64,000 nucleotides of DNA from Maricaulis sp048270095 (GCF_048270095.1 NZ_JBLWTL010000003.1:140382-204381); one strand, 5' to 3'. Positions 44,560 through 53,667 are shown, counted from the first letter of the stretch. The notes: a model not told the origin generated them from the sequence alone. A program made the numbers and translations.

Positions 44560-46500
44560 TCAGTCTTCAACCTCTGGCGTGCGCGTCGAGGTCGCATCCA
44601 TCATGCTCATCAGGGCTTCCAGGCTGCTCGCACCGTCAGGATGCGAGAGGCGCTGCTCGCGCGTAATGTAATCATAGCGTCCGTCGGTCACGGCCCGCAT
44701 GTCATCTGCGCTCCTGATGATGGTCGGGCGGATGAAGATCATCAGATTGGTCCGGTGCGTCGTACGCGAGCGCGACCGGAACAGATTGCCGATCCCGGGC
44801 ATGTCGCCCAGGACAGGCACCTGGGAATTGTCGACGTCATCATCTTGCTGGATGAGTCCGCCGAGCACGATGATCTCGCCATTATCCGCCAGCACGGTTG
44901 TCGTCACACGACGCTTGTTTGTAACCAGGTCGGTGGAGTCGCCGACTACGGTTCCGGCAACACTGGAAACTTCCTGTTCGATATAGAGCCGGACCGTTCC
45001 ACCTTCGGTGATCTGCGGCCGGACCAGGAGTTTGACGCCAACCTCCTCGCGCTCAATGGTGCGGAAAGGGTTGGAATTGTTATTGCCGAGGGTCTCACCC
45101 GTGGTGATCGGGATTTCCTGACCGGAGATGAAGCTCGCCTCTTCATTGTCCATGGCCAGGATAGACGGCGTCGCGAGCACGTTGGAATTAATGTCGTTCT
45201 CGACGGCATTGAGGACCAGGCCAAACAGGCCGCCATTGCCCAACTGGCCCCCCAGGCCAATCGCGCCGCCACGCACGCCAAGCAGGGAGGCCAGGGCCGC
45301 ATCCCGGAGCTCGCCAACGACGGTATCGGTGCTGTCGCCGGGCACCGCCACCGCACCGGCAAGGGCGAGAAGGTCGGGATTGGCCGAGGAGTAGCGAGTG
45401 AGGGCCAGCGGCGTGGTGCTGTCATCACCGCCCGCGAGCATCATCTGAACCCCGAGTTCGCGCGCCGCGCTGTCGGATATCTCGACGATGATGCCCTCGA
45501 CGAGGACTTGCGGCCGGCGCACGTCGAGCTGACGGATAACGCGCTCAAGCTCGCGCTGGATATCGATGCTCGCATTGATCACAAGCGCGTTGGTCGGAAC
45601 GTGGTGCGCGACCGTCGGCCGCCGCTCGCCCGGAGCCCCCTCGCTCATGGCGTCGACCATTTCCTCAAGGATTGGCAGCAGCATTTCGCCGTCGGCATTG
45701 TTGAGATAGACGACGCGAAATCCCTGGTTGGACACGCTCGCCGCATCAACGCGACGGATCAAGGTGGCCATATCGCGAACGGCATTTGCGGTGCCACGCA
45801 AAAGCAGGGTGTTGGACGATGAGAGTGATGCCACAGTGACACCGCTACGCGTTTGCCCTTCACCGGCACCGCCCGAATTGTTCGAGCGCTGGACAATGAG
45901 GCTCATCTCCGAGGCCGAAGCGTTCTGCAGCTCGACCATCTCATAGACGGAGGTATCGCGGTCGAGATCGCGGACCACGTCCCGGATGCGCTGCATGTTT
46001 TCGGCGAAGTCCACGACTACGAGCGCATTGCTGCCCGGGGCCGCATTGACGCTGCCCTGCGGATGAATAATTGGGCGCAGGACACCGAGCGCGTCCTGGG
46101 CGCTGGCATGCTGGAGATGGATCACCCGGGTCGCATACTGGTCGCCACGAATTTCCGCATTCACCGGACTGACCGAACGCGCACCGGCCTGGTCCGGCAC
46201 GATCTGGTAGGCGCCCGACGCCGTCGGCACGACGACATAGCCATGCACGCGCATGGTCGAAAGGAAGACCTGGAAATACTCGCCTGCCGTCAATGGGATT
46301 TGCGACGTGATCGTCACACGGCCGCGCACTGACGGGTCGACAATGAAGGTGTGACCGGTCACCGCCGAGACATCGTCGATGACAGTCTGGATATCGGCCT
46401 GGTTGAAATTGACGACGCTGTCCTGGGCCTCGGCAATGCTTGCCGAGACAATAGCCAACACAGCCAGGAAGGCTGCCGCCCATTTTGTAATCGCAAGCAT
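44560..46500 (-). CDS. gspD: Type II secretion outer-membrane secretin
   Basis: A 646-residue secretin that forms the outer-membrane channel. A signal peptide (to about residue 25, ending SIAEAQ) leads to N0-N3 domains (for example NFNQADIQTVIDDVSAVTGHTFIVDPSVRG) and a C-terminal secretin domain. The latter shows VLATPSILAMDNEEASFISGQEIPI and VGVKLLVRPQITEGG; it ends with a short S-like tail. It starts one base inside the gspC stop codon (TGATG). No GspS gene of known type is next to it; the 163-residue lipoprotein at the end of the operon is a possible substitute. Confidence 0.96.
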   Translation of the reverse strand: MLAITKWAAAFLAVLAIVSASIAEAQDSVVNFNQADIQTVIDDVSAVTGHTFIVDPSVRGRVTITSQIPLTAGEYFQVFLSTMRVHGYVVVPTASGAYQIVPDQAGARSVSPVNAEIRGDQYATRVIHLQHASAQDALGVLRPIIHPQGSVNAAPGSNALVVVDFAENMQRIRDVVRDLDRDTSVYEMVELQNASASEMSLIVQRSNNSGGAGEGQTRSGVTVASLSSSNTLLLRGTANAVRDMATLIRRVDAASVSNQGFRVVYLNNADGEMLLPILEEMVDAMSEGAPGERRPTVAHHVPTNALVINASIDIQRELERVIRQLDVRRPQVLVEGIIVEISDSAARELGVQMMLAGGDDSTTPLALTRYSSANPDLLALAGAVAVPGDSTDTVVGELRDAALASLLGVRGGAIGLGGQLGNGGLFGLVLNAVENDINSNVLATPSILAMDNEEASFISGQEIPITTGETLGNNNSNPFRTIEREEVGVKLLVRPQITEGGTVRLYIEQEVSSVAGTVVGDSTDLVTNKRRVTTTVLADNGEIIVLGGLIQQDDDVDNSQVPVLGDMPGIGNLFRSRSRTTHRTNLMIFIRPTIIRSADDMRAVTDGRYDYITREQRLSHPDGASSLEALMSMMDATSTRTPEVED

Positions 46501-47336
46501 CAGGACAAATCCACCTGGAGGGTCAACGGCACACCGCCGCGACGGATTGAAAGAGAGATAGTTTCGTGGCCCTGCAGGCTCTCGAACAGTTCGGCCACAT
46601 CGCCCGCCTCAGCGAGAATCTGGCCGTCAACCGCGAGCAGGATGTCATCGCGGCGCAGGCCGAGCGCGGTGAGGGCAACATCGGATTCGGTTGCCATCCG
46701 GTAGCCGATCAACTCCCGGCCCTCGAACACCGGTTCGACGCGGAAGATGTCACCGGGCGCCCGTCCTCGCGTGCGGCCGGCTGACGCCGCCACCGCCGCC
46801 GGGGCAGACGTCGCTGCCGAAGGCCGGGTTTCACGCAAAACCAGCGCTTCCAGTACGCCGCGCCGGTCAATGATGATGCGTTCCTCGTCGAGCGAATAGA
46901 GGGTGACGCCGTCGACGATTTCATCGCCGGGGCGGAATATCCCGTCCCGGCCATCAGGCGTCTGCAGGAAGGCAACGCCGTCGGCAGCGGCCTGTCCGGT
47001 ACGGATGCCGCGCACGACCAGATTGAGGCGGGATTCCGGAATCGCGGCGATTTCGACAGCGCTCGACAGGGAGGCCGTGCGATCGGCGAATAATTGCGCC
47101 GATGGCAAGCTGCCGATCTCGGCTGTATGGCGGGCATCGCTGGCGCGACCACCTGGCTGGACTGCGTCGTCGAACGACATGTTCGCTGCACTGGCACCGA
47201 AGGCGATGAACCAGATTGCGTGAGCCAGCAGAAGGCCAAACAGGGCGACAAGAACGAGCTCGCACCCGCTCGCCAGAACAGCCAGCGCGCGGTCGCGGCC
47301 AGATCCTGTAACCAGATATTGTGCCAACTTGCTCAT
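46500..47336 (-). CDS. gspC: Type II secretion protein C
   Basis: A 278-residue bitopic inner-membrane protein that couples the platform to the secretin. It has one N-terminal helix (VLVALFGLLLAHAIWFIAFG), a homology-region domain (about 95-165, ESRLNLVVRGI, FRPGDEIVDGVTLYSLDEERIIIDRRGVLE) and a C-terminal PDZ-like domain (FEGRELIGYRMA, ALGLRRDDILLAVDGQIL). Two starts are possible: GTG at 47351 or ATG at 47336; the ATG is taken. It is the first gene of the operon, with a Pho-box-like promoter about 90 bp upstream. Confidence 0.92.
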   Translation of the reverse strand: MSKLAQYLVTGSGRDRALAVLASGCELVLVALFGLLLAHAIWFIAFGASAANMSFDDAVQPGGRASDARHTAEIGSLPSAQLFADRTASLSSAVEIAAIPESRLNLVVRGIRTGQAAADGVAFLQTPDGRDGIFRPGDEIVDGVTLYSLDEERIIIDRRGVLEALVLRETRPSAATSAPAAVAASAGRTRGRAPGDIFRVEPVFEGRELIGYRMATESDVALTALGLRRDDILLAVDGQILAEAGDVAELFESLQGHETISLSIRRGGVPLTLQVDLS

Positions 47337-47593
47337 GCCAATGTTGCCCACAGCATGATCCGTGTCACGGACCAGCGAAAAGGGTCGCGATGCCGACCCC
47401 CGTTGGCCTTCCGATTACACGTGACTCCCGACAGTTCTGCGACACCCGCATGACAGTTTCGCAACACCGCGAAAAGCCGATTCAAGGCAAGGGAATGGGA
47501 GGTGTGCCGCGAGCGGGGTCCGGTGGGCCAGGAATAGGCTGGCCGGTGGCCCGGCATGCGGGGCGGACGCTGAGGTCCGCCCCGCCGCTGAGT
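47337..47593. promoter_or_regulatory. Intergenic region with gspC promoter
   Basis: 257 bp between the TonB receptor stop and gspC; no ORF is supported. It contains the repeat array described at 47424-47467 and, on its left, a -10-like TGTAAT at 47414-47419 read leftward. Confidence 0.6.
47424..47467 (-). promoter_or_regulatory. Pho-box-like repeat array upstream of gspC
   Basis: On the minus strand four 11-base units follow one another: GTGTTGCGAAA, CTGTCATGCGG, GTGTCGCAGAA, CTGTCGGGAGT. All have T-G-T at the same place, and three have TGTC, the direct-repeat pattern recognised by PhoB (CTGTCAT every 11 bp). Four bases after the last unit comes a -10-like TGTAAT. This is the arrangement of Pho-activated promoters, where the box replaces the -35. 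Confidence 0.65.
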
Positions 47594-50272
47594 CTACCAG
47601 GTCCGGCTCACCGAAACGCTGAACGTGGTACCCAGGTCATAGGTATCGACGGCGAGTTCGGCCCCGCCGGCACTCTGGGTGGCGCTATAGCCGTCACCCA
47701 GAATATTGCGCACGGAGAAGCCGACATCCCAGTCTGCTTCCGCGACATTGATCGTGCGGCTGTAGACGAGGTCAAGGGATGACGGGACCTGCTCGACGAT
47801 CTCGGGAAGACTGTCAGACAGGTTGGCCACGGCCCGGGTCCGGTCACTGACATAATTGTAGAGCAATGCACCGCGCGCCCGCCCGTCAAAGGTTTCGAAG
47901 CCGACCTGGACGTTGAACAAGTGCTCTGACTGACCCTGAAGGGTGCGACCATCTTCAATGAAGCCGGCCGCATTGAGCACCAGCGCCTGTGGGTTGCCGA
48001 AGGCACCCTGGGCGACGGTGACCGTACCTTCGCCGGACACTTCCGACTGGATGTAGGTGTAGTTGGTCTTCACGAACCATTCGCGGTCATTGAAGAAGGG
48101 CTGATCCCAACGGTCCGAGAAATCGAAGGTCTTCTCGTACTCGAACTCGGCTCCTGTAAGGGTCGCGCTCGGTGCGTTGATAAAGGAGGTATTGAGACCA
48201 TCGCCGATCGGGATGATGAATTCCTCGATCGGATTGGTCAGTTCCTTGTAGAAGGCGCCGATCGTGACAAATTGTTCCCGGCCGAAATAATATTCGAGGC
48301 GAGCGTCATAATTCGTCATCTCGGTGTTTTCCAGGTAGGGATTCCCCTGGAAGCGCTGATCGGTGTCCGTGTTGAAGAATTCGGCAAAGGCCAGCTCGCG
48401 GAATTGCGGGCGGGCGATCGTCTGGGAGTAACCGGTCCGAAGCTGGAGATTGTCGGCAAAGGTCCAGGTCAGCGTCACGGCTGGCAGGACATAGTCTACC
48501 TGCTGTTGGGTTTCGGCCAAGCCGCTATCGGCCGCGCTGGCCGGGAAAGCGAAGGTGTCGACACTCAACTCGCCGTCTTCGAAACGGGCTCCGAATGCGG
48601 CCCGGACGAAGTCGGTCAGTTCAAGATCGGCGCCGACATAGTAGGCATCGACGTCAAGCTGGCCGTGATACGCCTCCGGCAGGGACAGGCCACCGGTCTC
48701 GATGAGACGCAGGCGCTCATCCGTGATGTTCTGGTTCGCAAAAATATAGTCGATACGGCTGCTCAGCAGCTCGGACGGGATGCCAACCGAACCCGGTGCG
48801 AAGGAGAAGCGACGCGTCCAGGCATCACGCTCGCGACTGGTATTGGCGTAACCGGCCGTCAGCGAGACGTCCATCGAGCCAAGCTCGACGGGAAGTTCGA
48901 AGTCGACACCATAGTCGGACGTGTTGTCTTCAACCTCGGAGAAGGAGGTCGAGTTGCCGTTGACCGTGCCTTCATAGACGTAGCCAGCCCCGGTATAGGC
49001 GTAGTCGGCATTGCGCTGATAGGGTGCGTCACGGGTCGCGGTCGCATCGGAAATCCGCCATTCGATGGAGAGTCCGCCGAGACTGTCAAACAAATGTTCC
49101 CCGGTCAGCTGATTGAACAGAACCTGGCGTTCGAACCATTCGGTGCTGTCTGTGCGGAATACGCCATTGGCGCCGGCATTGAACTCTTCCTCGATGCGCG
49201 CTTCCTTCGAGGTCGAGCGCAGTGCCATGGTCAGGAAGTTGACCGAATGGTTGTTGTAGAAATCAACGCCGACCGACACCATACCGGAGACGTCGATCGT
49301 GTTTTCGGTGCCGAAGAAATTATTGATCCCCTCGCCGGGAAGTGCGATTCCCGAACGGTCGGCGAGCGGGGGCCCGTTCTCATAGACCAGCTCATTGCCG
49401 GCGCCAATCCGGCCCTTGCCGCGCTGACCTTCGCGCGTTTCCCAGGCATTGCTGTACTGGGCAGCCGCGATCACGCCGAGCGAGAAGTTTTCGAAGTCGT
49501 AGCGATCACCGGCATTGAACGAGATCGAGCCATTGGCGTCGGTGTCGACATTCTGGACAACCCAGAGCTCCGAATTGACGAGCGAGCGGCCGATCGCCTG
49601 CTGCTGGTCGGCCGGAAGGTTGTTTCCAACGCGTGTGGTCTCGAACACCGAGGCCAGCTCGGCCGGGATGTCACGCAAACCGTCATCATAGCCCAGCCAG
49701 TCCGTGTCAGACCCGTGATAGGTGATGCCGCGATTTCCGGTCGTGATGGTGTTGAAACTGCCATCGACGCCAGCCGTGAAGAAACCTTCCTCCGGCAGGG
49801 CCGAGGTCTCGATCCCGATGACGCCGCCACCGAACTCACCGGGGAAGCGGGGCGAGAAGGTTTTCTGGACGAGGACGTTGGACAGGATATTCGTCGGGAA
49901 AATATCGAGCGGGGCCGCACGCCGGAACGGTTCCGGTGAGGGCATAGGCGAGCCGTTGAGCAGCGTGTTGGAATAACGCTCATTCAGGCCGCGAACGACG
50001 ACAAACCGGCCTTGTGTTGTCGACAGGCCGGTGATCCGCACCAGCGCACCGGCAAGATCAGAATCGCCCGTCGTGATCAGGTCGTCGATCGAGAGGGACG
50101 CGGAAACCTCGGAGGTCACGCGGCGGGCTTCGGGGATATACTGGTAGCGCACCGTGATGACTTCAACATCACTGGGGCTGTCCGCATCCTGCGCAAACGC
50201 AGCGGCCGGCACCAGCGTCGTCGACGCAAGGAGTGCGGCCATGAATGCCATACGATTCGTTTTCATCTTCAT
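47594..50272 (-). CDS. TonB-dependent outer-membrane receptor
   Basis: An 892-residue receptor. A signal peptide (…LVPAAAFAQ, about residue 27 from the second Met) is followed by a TonB-box-like VEVITVRYQYI and a plug domain (ALVRITGLSTTQGRFVVVRGLNERYSNTLLNG, ILSNVLVQKTFSPRFPGEFGGGVIGIET). The barrel ends in SVSRTW, with the terminal aromatic. The start at ATG 50272 (or 50266) is chosen; the longer frame upstream has no signal. It reads in the same direction as the lipoprotein gene 70 bp upstream, so they form one operon. The substrate is not known; the Pho-type promoter upstream suggests a phosphorus source. Confidence 0.93.
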   Translation of the reverse strand: MKMKTNRMAFMAALLASTTLVPAAAFAQDADSPSDVEVITVRYQYIPEARRVTSEVSASLSIDDLITTGDSDLAGALVRITGLSTTQGRFVVVRGLNERYSNTLLNGSPMPSPEPFRRAAPLDIFPTNILSNVLVQKTFSPRFPGEFGGGVIGIETSALPEEGFFTAGVDGSFNTITTGNRGITYHGSDTDWLGYDDGLRDIPAELASVFETTRVGNNLPADQQQAIGRSLVNSELWVVQNVDTDANGSISFNAGDRYDFENFSLGVIAAAQYSNAWETREGQRGKGRIGAGNELVYENGPPLADRSGIALPGEGINNFFGTENTIDVSGMVSVGVDFYNNHSVNFLTMALRSTSKEARIEEEFNAGANGVFRTDSTEWFERQVLFNQLTGEHLFDSLGGLSIEWRISDATATRDAPYQRNADYAYTGAGYVYEGTVNGNSTSFSEVEDNTSDYGVDFELPVELGSMDVSLTAGYANTSRERDAWTRRFSFAPGSVGIPSELLSSRIDYIFANQNITDERLRLIETGGLSLPEAYHGQLDVDAYYVGADLELTDFVRAAFGARFEDGELSVDTFAFPASAADSGLAETQQQVDYVLPAVTLTWTFADNLQLRTGYSQTIARPQFRELAFAEFFNTDTDQRFQGNPYLENTEMTNYDARLEYYFGREQFVTIGAFYKELTNPIEEFIIPIGDGLNTSFINAPSATLTGAEFEYEKTFDFSDRWDQPFFNDREWFVKTNYTYIQSEVSGEGTVTVAQGAFGNPQALVLNAAGFIEDGRTLQGQSEHLFNVQVGFETFDGRARGALLYNYVSDRTRAVANLSDSLPEIVEQVPSSLDLVYSRTINVAEADWDVGFSVRNILGDGYSATQSAGGAELAVDTYDLGTTFSVSVSRTW

Positions 50273-50303
50273 CACCGTGAGACTTCGGTTGAACGGAACC
50301 AGT

Positions 50304-50329
50304 TCCCGGCCGGCATCTGCCGGCCGGGA
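50304..50329 (-). repeat. Strong hairpin between lipoprotein and TonB receptor genes
   Basis: TCCCGGCCGGC at 50304-50314 pairs perfectly with 50319-50329, with a 4-base loop. No T-run follows on the transcribed strand. It is best read as an intercistronic stem-loop that protects or partly terminates the mRNA, giving unequal lipoprotein and receptor levels. Confidence 0.7.
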
Positions 50330-50342
50330 GAGTGGTCGTGCG

Positions 50343-51626
50343 TTACGGAGTGACCTGGAAAGTCCAGCCCTGGTACCAAGTGTCGTTGCTGTCCTCGACG
50401 GCCCCGATATAGGTGACCGGTTCGAACCAGCTATCGAGCGCATTGACGTCGGTCGTATTGACCGCCAGCTCGGTGGCCCCGGGAACAACACCGGTGGAAC
50501 CCGGGATGAAGGTGAAACCGCTCATCGAATGGGTGATTTCGGCATTGTCAGCCTGACCGAGGAACCAGGTCGACAGATCGACCGGATCGCCGGCAGTTTC
50601 CTTGAAGTTGGTCAGGCAATCGAGCACGGTCGACTGGATGATGAGGTCTTCATCACCCGCAGCGCCCGAGGCACCGATACGGTCGAAGGTTTCGGTGTCG
50701 TCGACATTCAGACAGGCATTGCCAAAATCAACCACGATGCCGTTATAGAGCTCGCCTGCGGTGCCGGCACGGATCAGCATGCCTTCATCGGAGTCGTTGG
50801 AGCCCGCTCCATTGCGGCGGCCGATCAGGGTGAAGTTGGAGATGCGTGGGTTGGAGCGTGGCAGCAGGGCGTTGTTGGACGAACGGTTGTCCCACTCGAA
50901 GCCCTGATCGCCATCATCCGACTGCTGGATGATCACGAATTGGGCGCGGCCGATCCAGCCATCAGTGTAATCCATCGAGTCGTCGGAATTGCCGGTCAGC
51001 ACCAGGTGGCGCAGATCGACAGCACCGCCGAACATCTCGACGCCATCATCGGCATTATTGTGGACCTGGACATAATCGACTTCCGTGCCGCTGCCGACAC
51101 CCTGGAAGGCGATGCCGTTGAGCTCGTCCTCATTATTCACCTTGAAGCCGGCATAGCGGACCTGGGTGTAGAAGATATTGCCAGAGTCATCCGTCGGATC
51201 GGCACCACCGAACAAGCCGGAAGAGCCCTCACCGGATTTCTGGCAATCGACCGTACCGCCGGTTGCGGTGCCATCGGTACAGGCATTGATCGGTGCGCGA
51301 CCATTGATGACCAGACCGCCCCAGAGGCCGATCTCGGTGGCACCGACCGTGCCGTCGACATCCGCTCTAGCCGTCATCACGACGGGGGCAGTGCGGGTAC
51401 CGTTGGAGCGAATGGTCGAACCGCGGGCGACCACGACGTAGTCGGAGCCGGCCGAACCGAACAGGGTGACGCCCGGATCGATGGTCAGCTCGACTTCGAT
51501 GCCCGAAGGCGCCGGGCTGGCGGCATCGGGACCGCGGTCGACACCGACGAAGACCGGGCCGACGACTTCATACATCGAACCGCGGGTCAGATGCAGGTCG
51601 GCAGTTACATTGCCGGTGATCTGACA
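50343..51626 (-). repeat. Repeat unit B of the lipoprotein gene
   Basis: C-terminal copy of the duplicated domain (residues about 525-951). Many stretches are nearly identical at DNA level to copy A, for example around 51020-51120 against 52340-52440, so the duplication is either recent or kept alike by gene conversion. Confidence 0.8.
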
Positions 51627-53198
51627 GATGCGCTGATTGTCGATCACTTCAGCGGACTCGGTGGTGCCGGTCGGGCAACCCGGATCAGCGAAGAGATTAT
51701 AGGTCCAGCCGGCGGCCCAGTTGGAAGCCGCACTCTCGGACGCCGAGAAAGCGCCGATATAGCTGGTCAGCTCAAACCACGGGTCGAGGGCGTTGACGTC
51801 GGTGGTGTTCACCGCCAGTTCGACCGGTCCCGGGAAGACGTCCGACATCGTATTGTCGATTTCGGCATTGTTGGCCTGGCCAAGGAACCAGTCGGAGACA
51901 TCGACCGGATCACCGGCGGTTTCCGAGAAATTGACGACGCAATCGAGAGCAACCGATTGCATGATCAGGTCTTCATCGCCGGAAGCGCCGGTGGCGCCGA
52001 TGCGGTTGAAGGTCTCGGTATCATCAATATCGAGGCAGTTATCGCCGAAATCGACGACGATGCCGTTATAGAGCTCGCCGGCAGTCCCGGCGCGGAGCAG
52101 CATGCCCTGGTCGGAGTCATTCGAGCCGGTGCCATTGCGCTGACCGATCAGCGTGAAGTTGGAGATACGCGGATTGGAGCGCGGCAGCAGGGTGTTGTTG
52201 GACGAACGGTTGTCGAACTCGAAGCCCTGGTCGCCATCGGCGGACTGACGCACGAGGACGTATTGGGCCCGGCCGCGCCAGCCATCGGTGTAATCCATCG
52301 AGTCATCGGAATTTCCGGTCAACACCAGGTGGCGGAGATCGACGGTTCCGCCAAACATTTCGACGCCGTCATCGGCATTATTGTGGACCTGGACATAGTC
52401 GACTTCAGTGCCGCTGCCGACACCCTGGAAGGCGATGCCGTTGAGTTCGTCTTCATTGTTGACCTTGAAGCCGGCGAAGCGAACCTGGAGGTAGCGCAGG
52501 GTACCGGAGTCATCGGCCGGATTGTCGCCGCCGAACAGGCCCGAGGAGCCCTCACCCGACTTGACGCAATCGACACTGCCGCCAACAGCCGTGCCATCGA
52601 TACAGGCATTGATCGGTGCGCGGCCATTGATGACCAGACCGCCCCATTGACCGTATTCCGTGGCGCCAACCGTGCCTTCGATGTCGGAGCGCGAGGTCAT
52701 GACGATCGGCGAGTCCGCCGTACCCGCCGCTTCAATGCGCGAACCGCGGGAAACCACGAGATAGTCAGAACCGGCAGAGCCGAACAGGGTCGCACCAGGA
52801 TTGATGGTCAACGTCACCGTTGAACCGCCAGCGGCTTCGCCGAGGGGCTTCTGCGGCGTGGCTCCATCATCGATACCGACGAAGACCGGGCCGGTGATGA
52901 TCACGCCGGCATTGGCGGCGATCGTGGTGTCAGTCGTAATGTTGCCGGTAATCTCACAGGCATTGATTGTGACAGAGCCATTGGTGATGCTGGCCTCGCG
53001 GATCGAACCGGTGCCGCAGCCGCCAGCCGGGACGAGATCAATCACGACATTACCGGTGCCGCCACCGGTGCCACCCCCGGCTGGAGGTGTTCCGACACTA
53101 CTGTCGCCGGGCGACGAGATCGATGTATCCGAACAGGCTGCGAGCACCACACATGCGGTACTGGCCAGCAGAAATTTGCGGAATTCGTGCTTCGACAT
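50343..53198 (-). CDS. Large surface-type lipoprotein with two tandem domains
   Basis: A 951-residue protein. The signal ends in a lipobox LAAC (Cys22), followed by a flexible G/P/T/S linker to about residue 50. Two tandem copies of a roughly 420-residue domain follow (about residues 81-500 and 525-951). Each has the order ITGN, GPVFVG, TLFGSAGSDY, GGLVINGRAPINAC, CxKSGEGSSGLFGG, FKVNNEDELNGIAFQGVGSG, VDLRHLVLTGNSDDSMDYTDGW, RSNPRISNFTLIG, AGELYNGIVVDFG and DPVD. Regularly spaced short hydrophobic strands suggest a right-handed beta-helix. Conserved paired cysteines occur in each copy. Position next to a TonB receptor and the T2SS operon suggests a T2SS-exported surface lipoprotein that feeds the receptor. 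No catalytic motif is recognised. Confidence 0.85.
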   Translation of the reverse strand: MSKHEFRKFLLASTACVVLAACSDTSISSPGDSSVGTPPAGGGTGGGTGNVVIDLVPAGGCGTGSIREASITNGSVTINACEITGNITTDTTIAANAGVIITGPVFVGIDDGATPQKPLGEAAGGSTVTLTINPGATLFGSAGSDYLVVSRGSRIEAAGTADSPIVMTSRSDIEGTVGATEYGQWGGLVINGRAPINACIDGTAVGGSVDCVKSGEGSSGLFGGDNPADDSGTLRYLQVRFAGFKVNNEDELNGIAFQGVGSGTEVDYVQVHNNADDGVEMFGGTVDLRHLVLTGNSDDSMDYTDGWRGRAQYVLVRQSADGDQGFEFDNRSSNNTLLPRSNPRISNFTLIGQRNGTGSNDSDQGMLLRAGTAGELYNGIVVDFGDNCLDIDDTETFNRIGATGASGDEDLIMQSVALDCVVNFSETAGDPVDVSDWFLGQANNAEIDNTMSDVFPGPVELAVNTTDVNALDPWFELTSYIGAFSASESAASNWAAGWTYNLFADPGCPTGTTESAEVIDNQRICQITGNVTADLHLTRGSMYEVVGPVFVGVDRGPDAASPAPSGIEVELTIDPGVTLFGSAGSDYVVVARGSTIRSNGTRTAPVVMTARADVDGTVGATEIGLWGGLVINGRAPINACTDGTATGGTVDCQKSGEGSSGLFGGADPTDDSGNIFYTQVRYAGFKVNNEDELNGIAFQGVGSGTEVDYVQVHNNADDGVEMFGGAVDLRHLVLTGNSDDSMDYTDGWIGRAQFVIIQQSDDGDQGFEWDNRSSNNALLPRSNPRISNFTLIGRRNGAGSNDSDEGMLIRAGTAGELYNGIVVDFGNACLNVDDTETFDRIGASGAAGDEDLIIQSTVLDCLTNFKETAGDPVDLSTWFLGQADNAEITHSMSGFTFIPGSTGVVPGATELAVNTTDVNALDSWFEPVTYIGAVEDSNDTWYQGWTFQVTP
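51699..52958 (-). repeat. Repeat unit A of the lipoprotein gene
   Basis: N-terminal copy of the duplicated domain (residues about 81-500). It differs from copy B mainly in the first 60 residues and in surface-exposed substitutions. Confidence 0.8.
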
Positions 53199-53264
53199 TT
53201 GAGGGACCCCCTAAAGAAACCTTGCGATGTGGGCCGATCCCGACCGACCCGTTTCGGGCTTGGC

Positions 53265-53296
53265 CCTATAGAGGCTGTGTGACGGTGCCGTGACGT
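53265..53296 (-). promoter_or_regulatory. Pho-box-like promoter of the lipoprotein-receptor operon
   Basis: On the minus strand ACGTCACGGCA is followed at once by CCGTCACACAG, an 11-bp direct repeat with GTCAC in register. After CCTC comes TATAGG as a -10. Spacing from last repeat to -10 is four bases, the same as in the gspC promoter. The ATG lies about 67 bases further, with AGGGGG before it. Confidence 0.6.
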
Positions 53297-53607
53297 GGCG
53301 CGGTCTGGAAGGCCTGCTGGCGCAGGGGAAACCCGACTTGGCCGCTAGTTCTGGATTTCGGAAATTCTGGAAGAAGAGCGCCGGGGAATGACGTGAGAGC
53401 CGAGTGGCTCCGAGATAGACCCGGATTGGCTACTGGCTTGAACTTTTTGTGACCATTCATTGCGTTTGGTGCTGCCGGGCGGTTCGAGGGCCGGTAGGCG
53501 AAGCTCACATGCCTTCACAACCGCCTGTCTTGCACAGACCGCTGCAGTCATCACGCGGCCCGGGGGCCGCCCTGTGGACAACTGGCACAACTACACTGAA
53601 AAATAGG
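53297..53607. other. Intergenic, no gene seen
   Basis: Region between the lipoprotein promoter and the IS1595-family element. Short open frames exist on both strands but none has a ribosome site or recognisable product. It becomes AT-rich just before the insertion point. Confidence 0.5.
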
Positions 53608-53615
53608 AGTGGTTT
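53608..53615. repeat. Target site duplication, left copy
   Basis: AGTGGTTT, identical to 56027-56034. Eight base pairs is the length generated by IS1595-family elements. Confidence 0.85.
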
Positions 53616-53639
53616 GGTGATTATATAGATGACTGAACA
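53616..53639 (+). repeat. IS1595-family left terminal inverted repeat
   Basis: 24-bp end beginning GGTGATTATATA and ending TGACTGAACA; it pairs with 56003-56026 with three mismatches. Confidence 0.85.
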
Positions 53640-53667
53640 GATGGTTGATTCGCGGATGGAAACCCCT

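Noticed and set aside
48272..49939. 555-codon frame opposite the TonB receptor
   Set aside because: Antisense shadow; no ribosome site and no domain.
50154..52823. 889-codon frame opposite the lipoprotein
   Set aside because: Its internal repeats merely mirror the duplicated lipoprotein domains on the true strand.
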